The notes beneath the pieces are model-generated. The model made no database searches. It was not told the DNA's origin and was given only the letters and a program-made list of their open reading frames with translations. From PALSA-350 sp963794165 (GTDB lineage: Bacteria; Acidobacteriota; Terriglobia; Terriglobales; Acidobacteriaceae): a DNA stretch of 64,000 nucleotides. Positions 48,901 through 57,591 of this stretch are shown in pieces. The position numbers were made by a program, and so were the translations under genes. The stretch is taken from NCBI GenBank assembly GCA_963794165.1, contig CAWCCT010000011.1:558001-622000 (forward strand). The letters run 5' to 3'. Numbering within the stretch: position 1 is the first letter of the stretch; every line of letters begins with the position of its first letter.

Positions 48901-50994
48901 TTCCTCGAGGATCGGATCGAACCCACTGCGCGTCTCGTCACTTTCGATGCCCACCAGCATCTGCCTTAGTTGAGAAGCAAGGGTTTCCAGGCGGTCGACC
49001 GGCTCCCGGCCATCGAGCGCTTCTCGCAGGGTCGCCGCCTGCCGCTGGGCCGCCTGCGTCTGCAGCAGCACCCGCTCCGAGGCTTCTTTCGCAGCCAGAG
49101 ACTCCTGATCCTGCGATCGCCGCTCCGACTCCGCGCGCGCCAGCGATAACAGCGCTTCGAGATTCGGCTCTCCGGGAAGCTGACCTAAAGCCCCTTCCAG
49201 CATCTTGATGGCCGCGCTGAATTCGCTCCGGTCCAACAATTCCTTGGCCGCCAGGCTCTTGTCCTGAACAAACCGCCGCCGCTCGGCAATATCTCTCTGC
49301 TTTTCTGCGATCGATTTCAAGCGCTGCAGGGTCGGCTCGTTGGGAAAACTTCCCAACCCCACTTCGCAAATGGTGTAGGCAGAAGAAAAATCCTCCGCGC
49401 GCAACGCACCATGAATCTCGTCAGTTAAATCGAGTAGATCCTTGCGGCGCTGTTCCTGCTCCTGTCCGCGGTTGGCCCATTGCAGCAACTCGCGTACATT
49501 CGAGTCCGCCGGGTCCAACTGCTCGGCCTTGCGCAAAGAGTCAATCGCTTCCCCAAACTGGCGCTGCGCAATTCCACTGCGCGCACTATCCACCAGCCCC
49601 TGCACCTGCAGCCGGCGCGACCGCTCTGACAACTCCTTGTCAATAATGTTCGCCAGGGCTTGCGCTTCCGCGCCGTCAGGATCCAGGCGAAGAGCCGCAT
49701 CCACTGCTTCCCTGGCCTCATCGAAATCTCCGGCATACAGCGCCGACTCCGCGCGACGAAGTGAGTCGCGGACCGCCTTACTAACGGAGATGGCTTCTTG
49801 TATCTCTTCCCGCAGCACCACCGACTCGTGGTCGGCGGGGTCCAGTTGCAGCGCTTGCTCCGCACAGGCAAGCGCCTCTTCGTATTGCTGGCCGGCAAGG
49901 GCCACCTGGGCCTGGGACCGCATCTGCACAATCTGCGCGGAGCGCTGGTTTTCCTGGATTGCCTTACGCACGTCCGCCAACATGCGGTTGGCCTGGTCGT
50001 GGTGGCGGTCCAGGCGAAGGATTTCCTGCAGGTGAAGCTTGACTCTTTCCAGATCGCCGCGGTGCATTGCCGATTCGGCTCTCTGCATGAACTCCGCTGC
50101 CATACCCTGCTTGATCTTCTTTTGTATCTGCAACAGATCGAAGCCAAGTTCCTCGGCCGTTTGATACCGGTCATGGGTCTTTTTGGCCAGGGCTTTGCTC
50201 ACGCACGCCTGCAGATTGGGTGGGACATCGCTCAGATATTCGGCGAGGGGGGCGGGTTCTTCGCGCAGTATTTTGACAAAAACTGCCGCCGGCTCGCTTC
50301 CCTTGAAGGGCAGGGTGTAGGTCAGCAGCTCATAGAGCATGACGCCGGCGGAAAAAATGTCAGTCCGGGCGTCGATCGGAACGGAGTTGATCTGCTCCGG
50401 CGACAGGTAGGATAAGCTGCCCAGGAGCTGCCCGGTCTGCAGCGTCGAGGTTTCGATTCCTACGACCCGGGCTATGCCAAAATCAACAATTTTTACCGTG
50501 CCATCCTTCAGCAGGATGACGTTCGCCGGCTTTATGTCCCGGTGGATGACCTGCGGCTTCCGGTCATGAGCGTGTTGCAGCCCATCGCACACCTGTACAA
50601 ACAGCTCCAGTTTATCGACCAGCGCCATGGGGCGGCGCTCGTTAATGACTCGGGATACAGGCTCCCCGTCCAGGCACTCCATCACCAGGTACGGGTTCCC
50701 GTCCTGCTCCCCGCTCTCATACACGGTGACAATGTTCTTGTGTTGCAGGCTGGCGGTCGCCCGCAACTCGCGATCGAAAAACTGCTCCATCAGGGAGATC
50801 TTGCCGTCGCCCGCGCCCGTCCGCTTGAGCATCTTGATAGCCACGGTTCGATTGAGCGCAGCATCCCGCGCACGATAGACGATCCCCATCCCACCCGAGC
50901 CGATCACGTCTACCACGAGGTATTTACCGATCTTCTCAATGAGAGGATCAGAGCTCTTGTTCAAACCGGTCTTGGCTACCTCCGTGTGATCCAT
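45919..50994 (-). CDS. Giant Ser/Thr protein kinase with tetratricopeptide-like, PEGA and NTF2-like domains
   Basis: The 1691-residue protein begins with a Hanks-type kinase: IGSGGMGIVYRA, VAIKMLK, catalytic HRDIKPANV and DFGIA. A long helical region of about 900 residues follows, with TPR-like units (ALACAEQALQLDPADHES, EAREAVDAALRLDPDGAEA) and heavy coiled coil. A membrane helix lies near 1212-1235 (LLLIGGVVAAVLVMLGVLI), then a PEGA domain (VATIPSGAEVEVDG), more repeats and a C-terminal NTF2-like domain. The kinase is thus cytoplasmic and the PEGA part periplasmic. It is about three times the usual kinase length. It is divergent from an ECF sigma factor operon and may regulate it. Confidence 0.92.
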   Translation of the reverse strand: MDHTEVAKTGLNKSSDPLIEKIGKYLVVDVIGSGGMGIVYRARDAALNRTVAIKMLKRTGAGDGKISLMEQFFDRELRATASLQHKNIVTVYESGEQDGNPYLVMECLDGEPVSRVINERRPMALVDKLELFVQVCDGLQHAHDRKPQVIHRDIKPANVILLKDGTVKIVDFGIARVVGIETSTLQTGQLLGSLSYLSPEQINSVPIDARTDIFSAGVMLYELLTYTLPFKGSEPAAVFVKILREEPAPLAEYLSDVPPNLQACVSKALAKKTHDRYQTAEELGFDLLQIQKKIKQGMAAEFMQRAESAMHRGDLERVKLHLQEILRLDRHHDQANRMLADVRKAIQENQRSAQIVQMRSQAQVALAGQQYEEALACAEQALQLDPADHESVVLREEIQEAISVSKAVRDSLRRAESALYAGDFDEAREAVDAALRLDPDGAEAQALANIIDKELSERSRRLQVQGLVDSARSGIAQRQFGEAIDSLRKAEQLDPADSNVRELLQWANRGQEQEQRRKDLLDLTDEIHGALRAEDFSSAYTICEVGLGSFPNEPTLQRLKSIAEKQRDIAERRRFVQDKSLAAKELLDRSEFSAAIKMLEGALGQLPGEPNLEALLSLARAESERRSQDQESLAAKEASERVLLQTQAAQRQAATLREALDGREPVDRLETLASQLRQMLVGIESDETRSGFDPILEEVRARQLAREQVSAELQELRRSAKDSFDPESRARAKTRLQEVKAEFPRERRVQDACEEVARALDARGEEHERVIAELTKLAETVKHVPLSETTDILRRATQISANFSLEPQVGALIQQIEYEVSRRVAQRQALIGELEQLESASSRARSLAGLTHVLNHAHAVASTVAAEPAVTAAVDKVKAAADARRQSISRLMSEVNQAADSALMAMSVEEAEQLLSTAQGRAAAHPELDDLQEIIVRVTAQVHGRRIEHDLVCEELTSLSVSAAQAVGPPDLDLIKQRAMQIRDQHAADQAITSLCDQVEMEVRSARAKLLQIELRRFSQEQEAGSSDAASLIKKLQESLKTFPESVELRGMLLRAEDSLERAERARYEAAARASAIELEVKTYTRLLETGQAAKALSALEEAAAKYPESEQLQSLLTKCKEQIAAEHEVQRQAAAQRAAIQAAIDKGRSLLGKHRYEEAGALLEVACQQWPQEKELEKLLSAARKSAERQAAEQEKSRQRKLQLAQRPAKKPRRLLLIGGVVAAVLVMLGVLIRYLTRPQVSVLTVATIPSGAEVEVDGRKCVTPNCSFKLSPGGTYSVKADLQGYVSRSRSVTLTKDQSISLELSQEPPLAPLPPAPAVASQAPVTARLVLKGVRAGDQLFVDDVRVPASGPPGTWEVTAGVHRLRLMAGNQELVADPRQFKANATVVLSRADFKQPAPATSEEQTAWNRINNTGDPAVVEDFLRHYPNSSFRAQAESKLEELSWAKASSSRSLRGYQEYATKYASPAGPHLPAAQAEIARLQWEAIQNTTDPLQVRRYLDQNPTGQYHDRAATLLDDLMWAEAIHKGDAASLKGYLGSYPSGRHKEEATAQLARLAPPPAAAPVPQAVAPVPPAPPVTPKIPDNTDDLNAIRAVLDAYKSAYDTRDVGKLQQIWPDMSPKQVSGLRTAFRDAHEVTLNYVITKGPEVAGNVAVVSFQQQIITNGAAKSQVTMTLRKDGSNSWHITSIR

Positions 50995-51366
50995 CTAAAT
51001 CTTCAAAGGGCTTAGAATCGCCGCGGGACGAATTTCATCTGTTCTTTGCTGCCGTTACTGCTGAATAGGGTGTACGCAGAACGATACGTTACAACGTACA
51101 ATCGTAACCCAAGCCTCAGGCGCCAATACCCCTTCAGCTTGCCTGGGACAAGAGCAACCAACACTTGACCTCCCGGCCCCCCTGCATGGCTGGGCGCTTA
51201 TCCCTCGCACCGCTGCAAGCTCATCCCGTAAACAACTGATTCCAATAAGCTTCTGACCGAAACCGCGCCGCGTGGTGAGTCTTATCCCTTACGCTGTTAG
51301 CGGCATCCAATTCCAAGATCCCCCAAAACGGGGCGAGACCACGGCTTGCGGCAACAATTACAATCC
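50995..51366. other. Divergent regulatory region between kinase and sigma factor genes
   Basis: 372 bp without a gene. Bases 51081-51105 hold an interrupted palindrome: TACGTT-AC-AACGTA flanked by ACGAT and ATCGT. Its position between divergent signalling genes suits an operator. No other structure is evident. Confidence 0.45.
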
Positions 51367-52182
51367 ATGCACCTTATGGCTTCTTTCCCCCCAGAACGGC
51401 AGTCTTCCGGGACCACCCCCGGGGGAACTGCGCCTGGCCCTGAGAAGGGCCCGGCGGGCGGCCAGGAGGCCCCGGAAAACTCTGCCGCCCCCGCGCAACC
51501 TAGTCAGGAGGGTGGGGTTACAAAGGGTATGGGTACCGTAGCCATTACGCAGAACGGGTTCCAGGGCACCCAGCAGGGTGCATCGATCCATAACACCGGG
51601 GTCGACTGGGCGCAGCTTTCCGACGCGGAAATCATGTTGCGGGTGCGGGAGGGGGACGATTCAGGCTTCAGCATCCTGATCGAGAAATACCGCAAGCAGA
51701 TCGTCCATTTCATGTTCCGCATGTCTCGCAACCAGGCGGTGGCCGAAGAACTGGCGCAGGAGGTTTTTCTCCGCGTCTATCGTTCGCGGCAAACCTACCG
51801 TGCCGAGGCCAAGTTCAGCACCTGGCTGTACCGCATCGCGACCAACCTGGGCGTGAATCACGCGCGCGATACCAAGTATGAGCGAACGGCACAAAATGTT
51901 TATCTTGATCAGCCAGACCCGGAGACGGGCACCAGTCCCGATGTAGCGGATAGTACCCTGAGCGTGGAGCAGGAGCTGGTACGCGAAGAGAGAATGAACG
52001 CCATTCGCAAGCACGTGATGGCGCTGCCCGAACGGCAGCGTAGCGCGGTGCTGATGCACAAGTACCAGGAGATGGATTACAAGGAGATTGGTGAGGTTCT
52101 CAAGCTGAGCGAATCGGCTACCAAGTCTTTGCTGTTCCGCGCCTACCAGACATTGCGCGAAAATCTGAAAGATTTTGCCTGA
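51367..52182 (+). CDS. ECF-type sigma-70 factor
   Basis: Region 2 (FSILIEKYRKQIVHFMFRM, AEELAQEVFLRVYRSRQTYR, FSTWLYRIATNLGVNH) and region 4 (LPERQRSAVLMHKYQEMDYK, IGEVLKLSESATKSLLFRAY) are complete. An 80-residue Pro/Gly/Gln-rich N-terminal extension precedes them, which is unusual for the class. The start is uncertain: ATG 51367 and ATG 51376 are candidates, and the frame is open from TTG 51346. The anti-sigma gene follows within 20 bp. Confidence 0.9.
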   Translation: MHLMASFPPERQSSGTTPGGTAPGPEKGPAGGQEAPENSAAPAQPSQEGGVTKGMGTVAITQNGFQGTQQGASIHNTGVDWAQLSDAEIMLRVREGDDSGFSILIEKYRKQIVHFMFRMSRNQAVAEELAQEVFLRVYRSRQTYRAEAKFSTWLYRIATNLGVNHARDTKYERTAQNVYLDQPDPETGTSPDVADSTLSVEQELVREERMNAIRKHVMALPERQRSAVLMHKYQEMDYKEIGEVLKLSESATKSLLFRAYQTLRENLKDFA

Positions 52183-52199
52183 AGAAATTGAGGAAGATG

Positions 52200-52691
52200 A
52201 TGACTTGCCCTGAGATGAAGAACACTATGGCCGAAGCGGTCTACGAATCCCGGCCGTTGCCGGAGCAAGCCCGCAAGCACATCGCAGAGTGTGCCGGGTG
52301 TGCGGCCGAACTGGCGGAGATGGAAACTACCTGGAAGCTGCTTGACGAATGGAAGGCACCGGAGCCCAGCGCCTTCTTTGACGCTAAGCTGTATGCCCGC
52401 TTGCGGACGGAACAGACAACGGCCGCCCCGGCAAGTTTTTTTGAGCGTGCCAAGGCTTGGCTGCTTTACAGCACCAACCTGCAGATGCGCCAGCTTGCCG
52501 CGGGCGCCATGGCTACGGTCCTGGTAATTGGTGGGGGCACCTTTGCCCTGCTTGACCACGACACGGTACCGGCACCGCCTACCTCAGCCACGGTGCGTGA
52601 CCTGCAGTCTTATGATGGGAACGCCCAGCTGTTCCAGCAATTGAATGCCTTGGATGGGGACGAGGATAACGGCCCGGGCTCTTCCAACTAA
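52200..52691 (+). CDS. Membrane anti-sigma factor with zinc-finger (ZAS-like) domain
   Basis: The protein of about 163 residues has an N-terminal HxxxCxxC motif (HIAECAGCAAEL) typical of zinc anti-sigma factors, then one membrane helix (LAAGAMATVLVIGGGTFALL) and a short outer tail. It should hold the adjacent ECF sigma inactive until an envelope signal arrives. GAGG lies just upstream of ATG 52197/52200. Confidence 0.85.
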   Translation: MTCPEMKNTMAEAVYESRPLPEQARKHIAECAGCAAELAEMETTWKLLDEWKAPEPSAFFDAKLYARLRTEQTTAAPASFFERAKAWLLYSTNLQMRQLAAGAMATVLVIGGGTFALLDHDTVPAPPTSATVRDLQSYDGNAQLFQQLNALDGDEDNGPGSSN

Positions 52692-52755
52692 ATAAACCAG
52701 GAGCGAGGCGCCCGAATACGACGGTCGACGTAACCGCTTCGGAGGGCACCACCGC

Positions 52756-53379
52756 ATGACAGTCCGCAACGAGCTCGCAATAACATCCCGCCGCGGGAAG
52801 CTGGCTCGGAGTGTGTTTGCAGGGCTGCTGTTGGCGCTGTCGTTGGCGATTGCTCCGTGCTTTGCCCGTCCCGCTCCGCAGGCTCATCCGCCACGATTTG
52901 AAAGCAATCAACAGGCGCATCTCGGCACCTGGTTGCAGCGCCATGAGAACCTGACCCCTGAGCAGCAGGAGAGAGCCCTGCAGAGCGAGCCGGGCTTCAA
53001 CCGGCTTCCACCCGAGACGCAGCAAAAACTGCTCAACCGTCTGCGCCAGATCAACCGCATGCCGCCAAACCAGCGTCAGCGTACGTTAGATCGGATCGAG
53101 GCCATGGAGCACCTGAGTCCCCAGATGCGGCAGCAAGTCCGCGCCTCGGTACAGGAGTACCATGCCCTTCCGGAGGACCGGCAGCGGCTGGTGAAGAAGG
53201 CCTTTCGCGATCTGCGCGAGTACCCGCCGGAACAGCGGCAGGCGATGATGAACTCCGGCCAATTTCAGGCTCAGTTCACACCCCAGGAGCGCCAAATTCT
53301 AGGCAACATCCTTGCCGTTGAGCCCTATCAGCCAACGCCCCGCTCAGGCCTGGACAACGGCCTGCAGTACGGACACTAG
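52756..53379 (+). CDS. Secreted DUF3106 protein
   Basis: The 207-residue protein has a signal sequence (AGLLLALSLAIAPCFA) and repeated Leu/Pro/Gln/Arg helical units (LTPEQQERALQSEPGFNRLP, LPPETQQKLLNRLRQINRMP, MPPNQRQRTLDRIEAMEHLS) that define DUF3106. The function is unknown. The repeats resemble the LTxxQ pattern of CpxP/Spy-type periplasmic chaperones, suggesting an envelope stress role. It is third in the sigma/anti-sigma operon. Confidence 0.85.
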   Translation: MTVRNELAITSRRGKLARSVFAGLLLALSLAIAPCFARPAPQAHPPRFESNQQAHLGTWLQRHENLTPEQQERALQSEPGFNRLPPETQQKLLNRLRQINRMPPNQRQRTLDRIEAMEHLSPQMRQQVRASVQEYHALPEDRQRLVKKAFRDLREYPPEQRQAMMNSGQFQAQFTPQERQILGNILAVEPYQPTPRSGLDNGLQYGH

Positions 53380-53480
53380 CCCGGGACTTTCGGGGATCGC
53401 CCTTCCCTTTCGGCCAGTCATAGGGTCTGTCGCGAAACCGCGAAATGCGCAAAAGTCTTCCGGGTGTCACCGCTCTGCTG

Positions 53481-53870
53481 CTTTGTATCAGGGCCAGCTT
53501 CATAGGCTGCGGAAAAACAACTCCGGTTGAAGTCGTGCCAGCCCCGGACTTTAGATGCTGCAGATGCTGCGGAAAAACCTGTCCGGTTGAAGTTGTGCCA
53601 GCCCCGGGACTTTCAGAGGCTGCGGAAAAACCTGTCCGGTTGAAGTTGTGCCAGCCCCGGACTTTCAGTCCGGGGGAGCGGGTTTTCAAACCCGCGGGAA
53701 CGCTAACCATACATAAAATCTGGGCTTTAGCCCTGGTGGTTATCACTCACCCAAAGCAAAAACCGGCACTAAGAAGCCATGTCAGGAGCATGCCACCGCG
53801 ACGCTTTGTATCAGGGCCCGGCTTTAGCCGGGCCGTAGAGGGCTCCAAAGACAAGGGCTTTAGCCCCTGA
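53481..53870. repeat. Composite repeat region with three tandem ~55-bp units and 'ctttgtatcaggg' elements
   Basis: Two copies of the ctttgtatcaggg motif (53481 and 53811) bracket a block in which ctgcggaaaaac...tccggttgaagt...gtgccagccccgg is repeated three times (starting about 53505, 53563 and 53616). Hairpins such as ctttcagtccgggggagcgg/gttttcaaacccgcgg and the pair cccggctttagccggg are included. It belongs to the same family as 5876-6035. No gene is present. Confidence 0.8.
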
Positions 53871-53888
53871 GCTAAGACTCTTCCAGCC

Positions 53889-55202
53889 TCAAGCAATCAC
53901 CTGATAAATGAGCGGCTCCGGGGCAGGCCGCTCAGCACTCAGCGTAAACGACCGGTTCAGGATTGCCGCTACTGACTCCAGGCGGGCGTCGTCTTCGACA
54001 TACACCGTAAACAGCGTTTCTCCGGCAGCGACGTGATCGCCTAGCTTCTTGTGCGTTTCCACTCCGGCGTGTGCGGACACGGCTTCCCCGGGCACCGTCC
54101 TGCCCGCTCCCGAGCGTTGCACCGCCCAACCTACCTGATCGCAATCCACGTTGGACAGAAACCCCGCCGATGGCGATTTCACCGGGTATTGATGAGCCGG
54201 CTTATGCAACCATTGCGGGCTATCAAACCAAGCCAGGTCTCCGCCCTGAGCTTCAATCATGCAGCCCAGCTTCTTGAGCGGGAGGCCGCCGCTCAATAAA
54301 TCCTCCGCCAGCTGCGTGCCGTCCTCGGGGGTCGGGACCTTACCTCCCAGGTAGAGCATCCATCCCGCAAGCTCGAGCGAAAGGCTACGCAGATCCTCGG
54401 TAAGCGGATGGCGTTGGTTGCGCAGCAGTTCGACCGACTCCACAATTTCCGTCGCATTGCCCGACATGCGGCCCAGGGGCTGGCTCATATTGGTGATGAG
54501 AGCGGCTGTCCGGGTTCCGGCGTGGTTCCCGGTGGCTACCATCAGCTTAGCGAGGTGGATCGCCTCTGCCTCTTGCTTCAGGAAAGCCCCGGAGCCGGTT
54601 TTCACGTCCAGCACCAGGGCGTCGAGCCCGGCGGCGAGCTTCTTGCTCATGATGGATGCGCATATCAGGAATGGACTCTCGACGGTTCCCGTCCGGTCGC
54701 GCAGTGAGTAGAGGGTGCGGTCGGCAGGCACCAGCCATTCTGTCTGTCCTAGGATCGACAGGCCGCAGGCATTCAGGACCGCGAATAGCTCATCCTCTTG
54801 CAGGTGCGTTCGGTACCCGGGAATGCTCTCCAGCTTGTCCAGGGTCCCGCCTGTGTGACCCAGGGCGCGGCCGGAAATCATGGGTACATAAAGGCCGGCG
54901 GCGGCGACGATCGGGGCTACCAGGAAGGAGGTCTTATCGCCCACTCCCCCGGTGGAGTGCTTATCCACCTTGACCCCGGGGAGGCTGTTGAAGTTCAGGA
55001 CCCGTCCCGAGTCGCGCATGTGGGTGGTGAGGCTATGCAGCTCTTCGAGGCTGAGACCGCGCCAGACGACGGCCATGAGCCAGGCCGAAAGCTGATACTC
55101 AGGAATGGAATTTGTCGCTGCCCCGGCGACTAGAAAGGCTATCTCGGCATCCGTCAGCAATCCGCCGTCGCGCTTCTTTCGAATCAAATCCACCACATGC
55201 AT
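53889..55202 (-). CDS. deoA: Thymidine/pyrimidine-nucleoside phosphorylase
   Basis: The protein has 437 residues from ATG 55202, with the family motif VDKHSTGGVGDKTS, the thymidine-phosphorylase helices (GRALGHTGGTLDKLESIPG, SIMSKKLAAGLDALVLDVKTG) and the C-terminal all-beta domain. It splits pyrimidine nucleosides with phosphate to base and (deoxy)ribose-1-phosphate in the cytoplasm. ATG 55202 is chosen because MHVVDLIRKKRDG is the usual N-terminus; an upstream in-frame start adds 16 unrelated residues. Whether thymidine alone or thymidine and uridine are used cannot be told. Confidence 0.92.
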   Translation of the reverse strand: MHVVDLIRKKRDGGLLTDAEIAFLVAGAATNSIPEYQLSAWLMAVVWRGLSLEELHSLTTHMRDSGRVLNFNSLPGVKVDKHSTGGVGDKTSFLVAPIVAAAGLYVPMISGRALGHTGGTLDKLESIPGYRTHLQEDELFAVLNACGLSILGQTEWLVPADRTLYSLRDRTGTVESPFLICASIMSKKLAAGLDALVLDVKTGSGAFLKQEAEAIHLAKLMVATGNHAGTRTAALITNMSQPLGRMSGNATEIVESVELLRNQRHPLTEDLRSLSLELAGWMLYLGGKVPTPEDGTQLAEDLLSGGLPLKKLGCMIEAQGGDLAWFDSPQWLHKPAHQYPVKSPSAGFLSNVDCDQVGWAVQRSGAGRTVPGEAVSAHAGVETHKKLGDHVAAGETLFTVYVEDDARLESVAAILNRSFTLSAERPAPEPLIYQVIA

Positions 55203-55264
55203 GCAGCAGGGTCGCCTGCGGGCGCCGCCCGTGTCAAGCCGCCGGGGCACATCAGAAACAATGG

Positions 55265-55935
55265 CGCTTTCATAAGCAGGGGAAGGGGGCGGACGGAAGA
55301 GCCATTACTACTTGCAGTTACCACAAGACGGCCGTTTATTACTCAAGAACTCTGGCGGTTTCCGGCAGAACAAGTATGCTCTTTTCAGGCGGCGATTTTC
55401 CAAAAACGCTTTCATCGATTCTTTCGGGGGAGGGACTCGATGAAGGCCAACAAGGAAATCGCCGTTTTTTATTTTTCATCCAGCCATAAGAAACTATGAC
55501 GATTTCATAAGCGGGAAGTTCTGCGTGGCAAGCGCCATTACCGCTTGCTATTACCACAAGACGGCACTTCATTACTCAAGAATTGTAGCAATCTGCGGCA
55601 GAACAGGTATGCTCTTTTCAGGCGGCGATTCCAAAAACGCGTTCATCGATTCTTTCGGGGGAGGGTTTCGATGAAGGTGAACGAGGAAATCGCCGTTTTT
55701 CTTTTTTATCAACCCATAAGAAACCATGACGATTTCATAAGCCGGAGCACATCCCTGCTCGGCAATGGCCGTTACCGCCTGCTATTACCACAAGACGGCG
55801 CTGCATTACTCAAGAATTGTGGCAATTTGCGGCAGAACAGGTATGCTCTTTTCAGGCGGCGATTCTCTAAAGACGCTTTCATCGATTCTTTCGGGGGAGG
55901 GATTCGATGAAAGCGACCAAGGAGAATCGCCGTTT
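55265..55935 (+). repeat. Three tandem ~234-bp units upstream of a glycosyltransferase
   Basis: The marker atgctcttttcaggcggcga occurs at 55376, 55609 and 55843 (spacings 233 and 234). Each unit carries atttcataag, ttaccacaagacgg, attactcaagaa, gcggcagaacag and tcgattctttcgggggaggg. In every unit gggggaggg stands 4-5 bp before an ATG-AA(G/A) start, giving a short frame beginning MK(A/V)(N/T)(K/E)E. The unit could be a repeated leader, a small RNA gene or a duplicated ribosome-binding region. It does not look like a CRISPR array. Confidence 0.8.
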
Positions 55936-56033
55936 AACTTTTGGGCTTCCCGCACCACTTCAGCGACGAAAAGTTGTAACCCCAGGCTATAGACTTCGCT
56001 TATTGTTATAAGAGGCGTTGTTGAGGATCCTGC

Positions 56034-56915
56034 ATGTCCCCCGGTCCCTTGGTCTCCGTTATCATCGCTTACTACAAGCAGGAAAGATTCATTGCGGAGA
56101 CAGTGCGGAGTGTCCAGCAGCAGACCTACCGGCATTTCGAGATCATTGTCGTGGACGATGGCTCTCCGGTGCCTGCCGCTTCCGTTCTACCGGAAAGTAG
56201 CGACGTTCTGGTTTTGCGCACAGAGAATCAAGGCTGCCCGCAGGCGAGAAACTTCGGCTTCCAGCAAAGTTCCGGAGACTTCCTGGTATTTCTTGACTCC
56301 GACGACCGTCTGACGCCCGGGGCGCTCGAGGCTCATCTCAAGTCTTTTACTGAACGGCCTGAAGCTGCGCTTAGCTTCGGAGCGCAGCGGTTCATCGATG
56401 AATTTGGCCGCGAACTTCGGCCGCCTCATATTTGCCGGCCGCGCAACAACTACTTCCTCATGCTCCTCGAGGGCAACCCCATTGGAACTCCCGGAGCCAC
56501 CATGATTCGCAGGGAGGCGTTCATCGAGGCCGGGCTCTTTGATGGCTCTCTTCGCATCGTCGAGGACTACCCCCTCTACTTGCGCCTCGCCAGAAAACAT
56601 CCTTTTGTGCGCAGCGACTTTTGCGTAGTCGACTACCGCTTCCTGGCGAACAGCATGTCAAGAGACAAAGAAGGAATGTTCAAGGGAATCATGCGTGCAC
56701 TCGATCAGCTGGAAGCAGAGGCGACGCTCACTCCCCTGGAGCGCAGAAGGCTCAACCACGGGCGCGGCCGCTGGCGGCATGAGTTTCGCCCAGACAAGAC
56801 GCTTGCTTATTATCTGGAAGGTCTCTATTACAGATTTCGGGCGATGTTAACGGTACCGTTGCGGTCCTATTTCGGCTCCCGGAATGCGGGGGGAACGTTC
56901 TCTTCAAGCCTCTAG
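56034..56915 (+). CDS. Family 2 glycosyltransferase
   Basis: The 293-residue GT-A enzyme begins VSVIIAYYKQERFIAETVRS and has the nucleotide-sugar motif VVDDGSPVP, the DxD-like FLDSDDRLTPGA and a receptor-binding middle region. It adds a sugar to a growing surface glycan on the cytoplasmic side. It stands after the triplicated repeat and opens the polysaccharide gene region. Confidence 0.9.
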   Translation: MSPGPLVSVIIAYYKQERFIAETVRSVQQQTYRHFEIIVVDDGSPVPAASVLPESSDVLVLRTENQGCPQARNFGFQQSSGDFLVFLDSDDRLTPGALEAHLKSFTERPEAALSFGAQRFIDEFGRELRPPHICRPRNNYFLMLLEGNPIGTPGATMIRREAFIEAGLFDGSLRIVEDYPLYLRLARKHPFVRSDFCVVDYRFLANSMSRDKEGMFKGIMRALDQLEAEATLTPLERRRLNHGRGRWRHEFRPDKTLAYYLEGLYYRFRAMLTVPLRSYFGSRNAGGTFSSSL

Positions 56916-57591
56916 AACCGTATCCAAACTGAGTCCCGTAGGGAGCGGTTGAGAATCAGACTTGTCCAAATTAGGTTTGTGAAGGAACCGAACAGTTTTC
57001 GTTTCCTGACCGCCCTGGACGGGTGCCCCATGTTCGCACCAGCGTACATGGGCCGAAAACGATTCTTTCAAATGCTTTCTCTCCATGTGTCACGAGGGTC
57101 CTCCCCTTGAACGACCGCCTTTTTACCGCATAGCTGGAACGTTGGAGCGGGCTTCGCCGCGTCTTTTTCGTCCCCTGTACGCTCGACCCGGATTTCCTGC
57201 ACGCTGCATCAGCCAGGTTCGCGTGTGCGGCTTTCTGTAAGGAAAGCCGCATAAAGTTCGCCAGCGCCAACAAGTTCGACGGGAAATTCGGGGAACATGG
57301 GCGCCCGTCCAGGGCGTCGTTGTGAGATCAAAGCGCAACTCGGAAAATGTACCGCCGTGGTGGGCAGTTTCAATCTTGTGGGTTGTGTTCACTTCAAGCG
57401 TTGCTGAACCCTGACCTGGTTTCGCAATCCCCGCTTTTAACATCAGCTCCGTCTAATTTGGACAGCTCTTCTGCGATGAATTAGTTAACCCCGACAACCG
57501 GACTCAATGAATTTGCTACCGATTTACCTGCAACTGAGTCAAGGCCCGGAGGGCCGCCCACCAAACGTCAGCCCAGCCCGCGAAGGGCTGG
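56916..57591. other. 676-bp gap with decayed sequence
   Basis: Only overlapping short minus-strand frames without recognised domains are seen between 56904 and 57443. Bases 57488-57524 repeat the end of the acyltransferase gene (cccgacaaccggactcaatg, compare 57702 and 59646), so a third small scar of that gene lies here. Confidence 0.5.

Noticed and set aside
54408..54973. Plus-strand frames of about 100 residues inside the thymidine phosphorylase gene
   Set aside because: They are antisense shadows of a complete, well-conserved gene.
55265..55935. Regularly spaced repeats suggesting a CRISPR array
   Set aside because: Units are ~234 bp with similarity over their whole length; there are no short repeats with unique spacers and no cas genes.
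56971..57443. Two overlapping minus-strand frames of about 100 residues
   Set aside because: They overlap each other, are Arg/Trp/Ser-rich as often seen in non-coding GC-rich DNA, and match no family I know.
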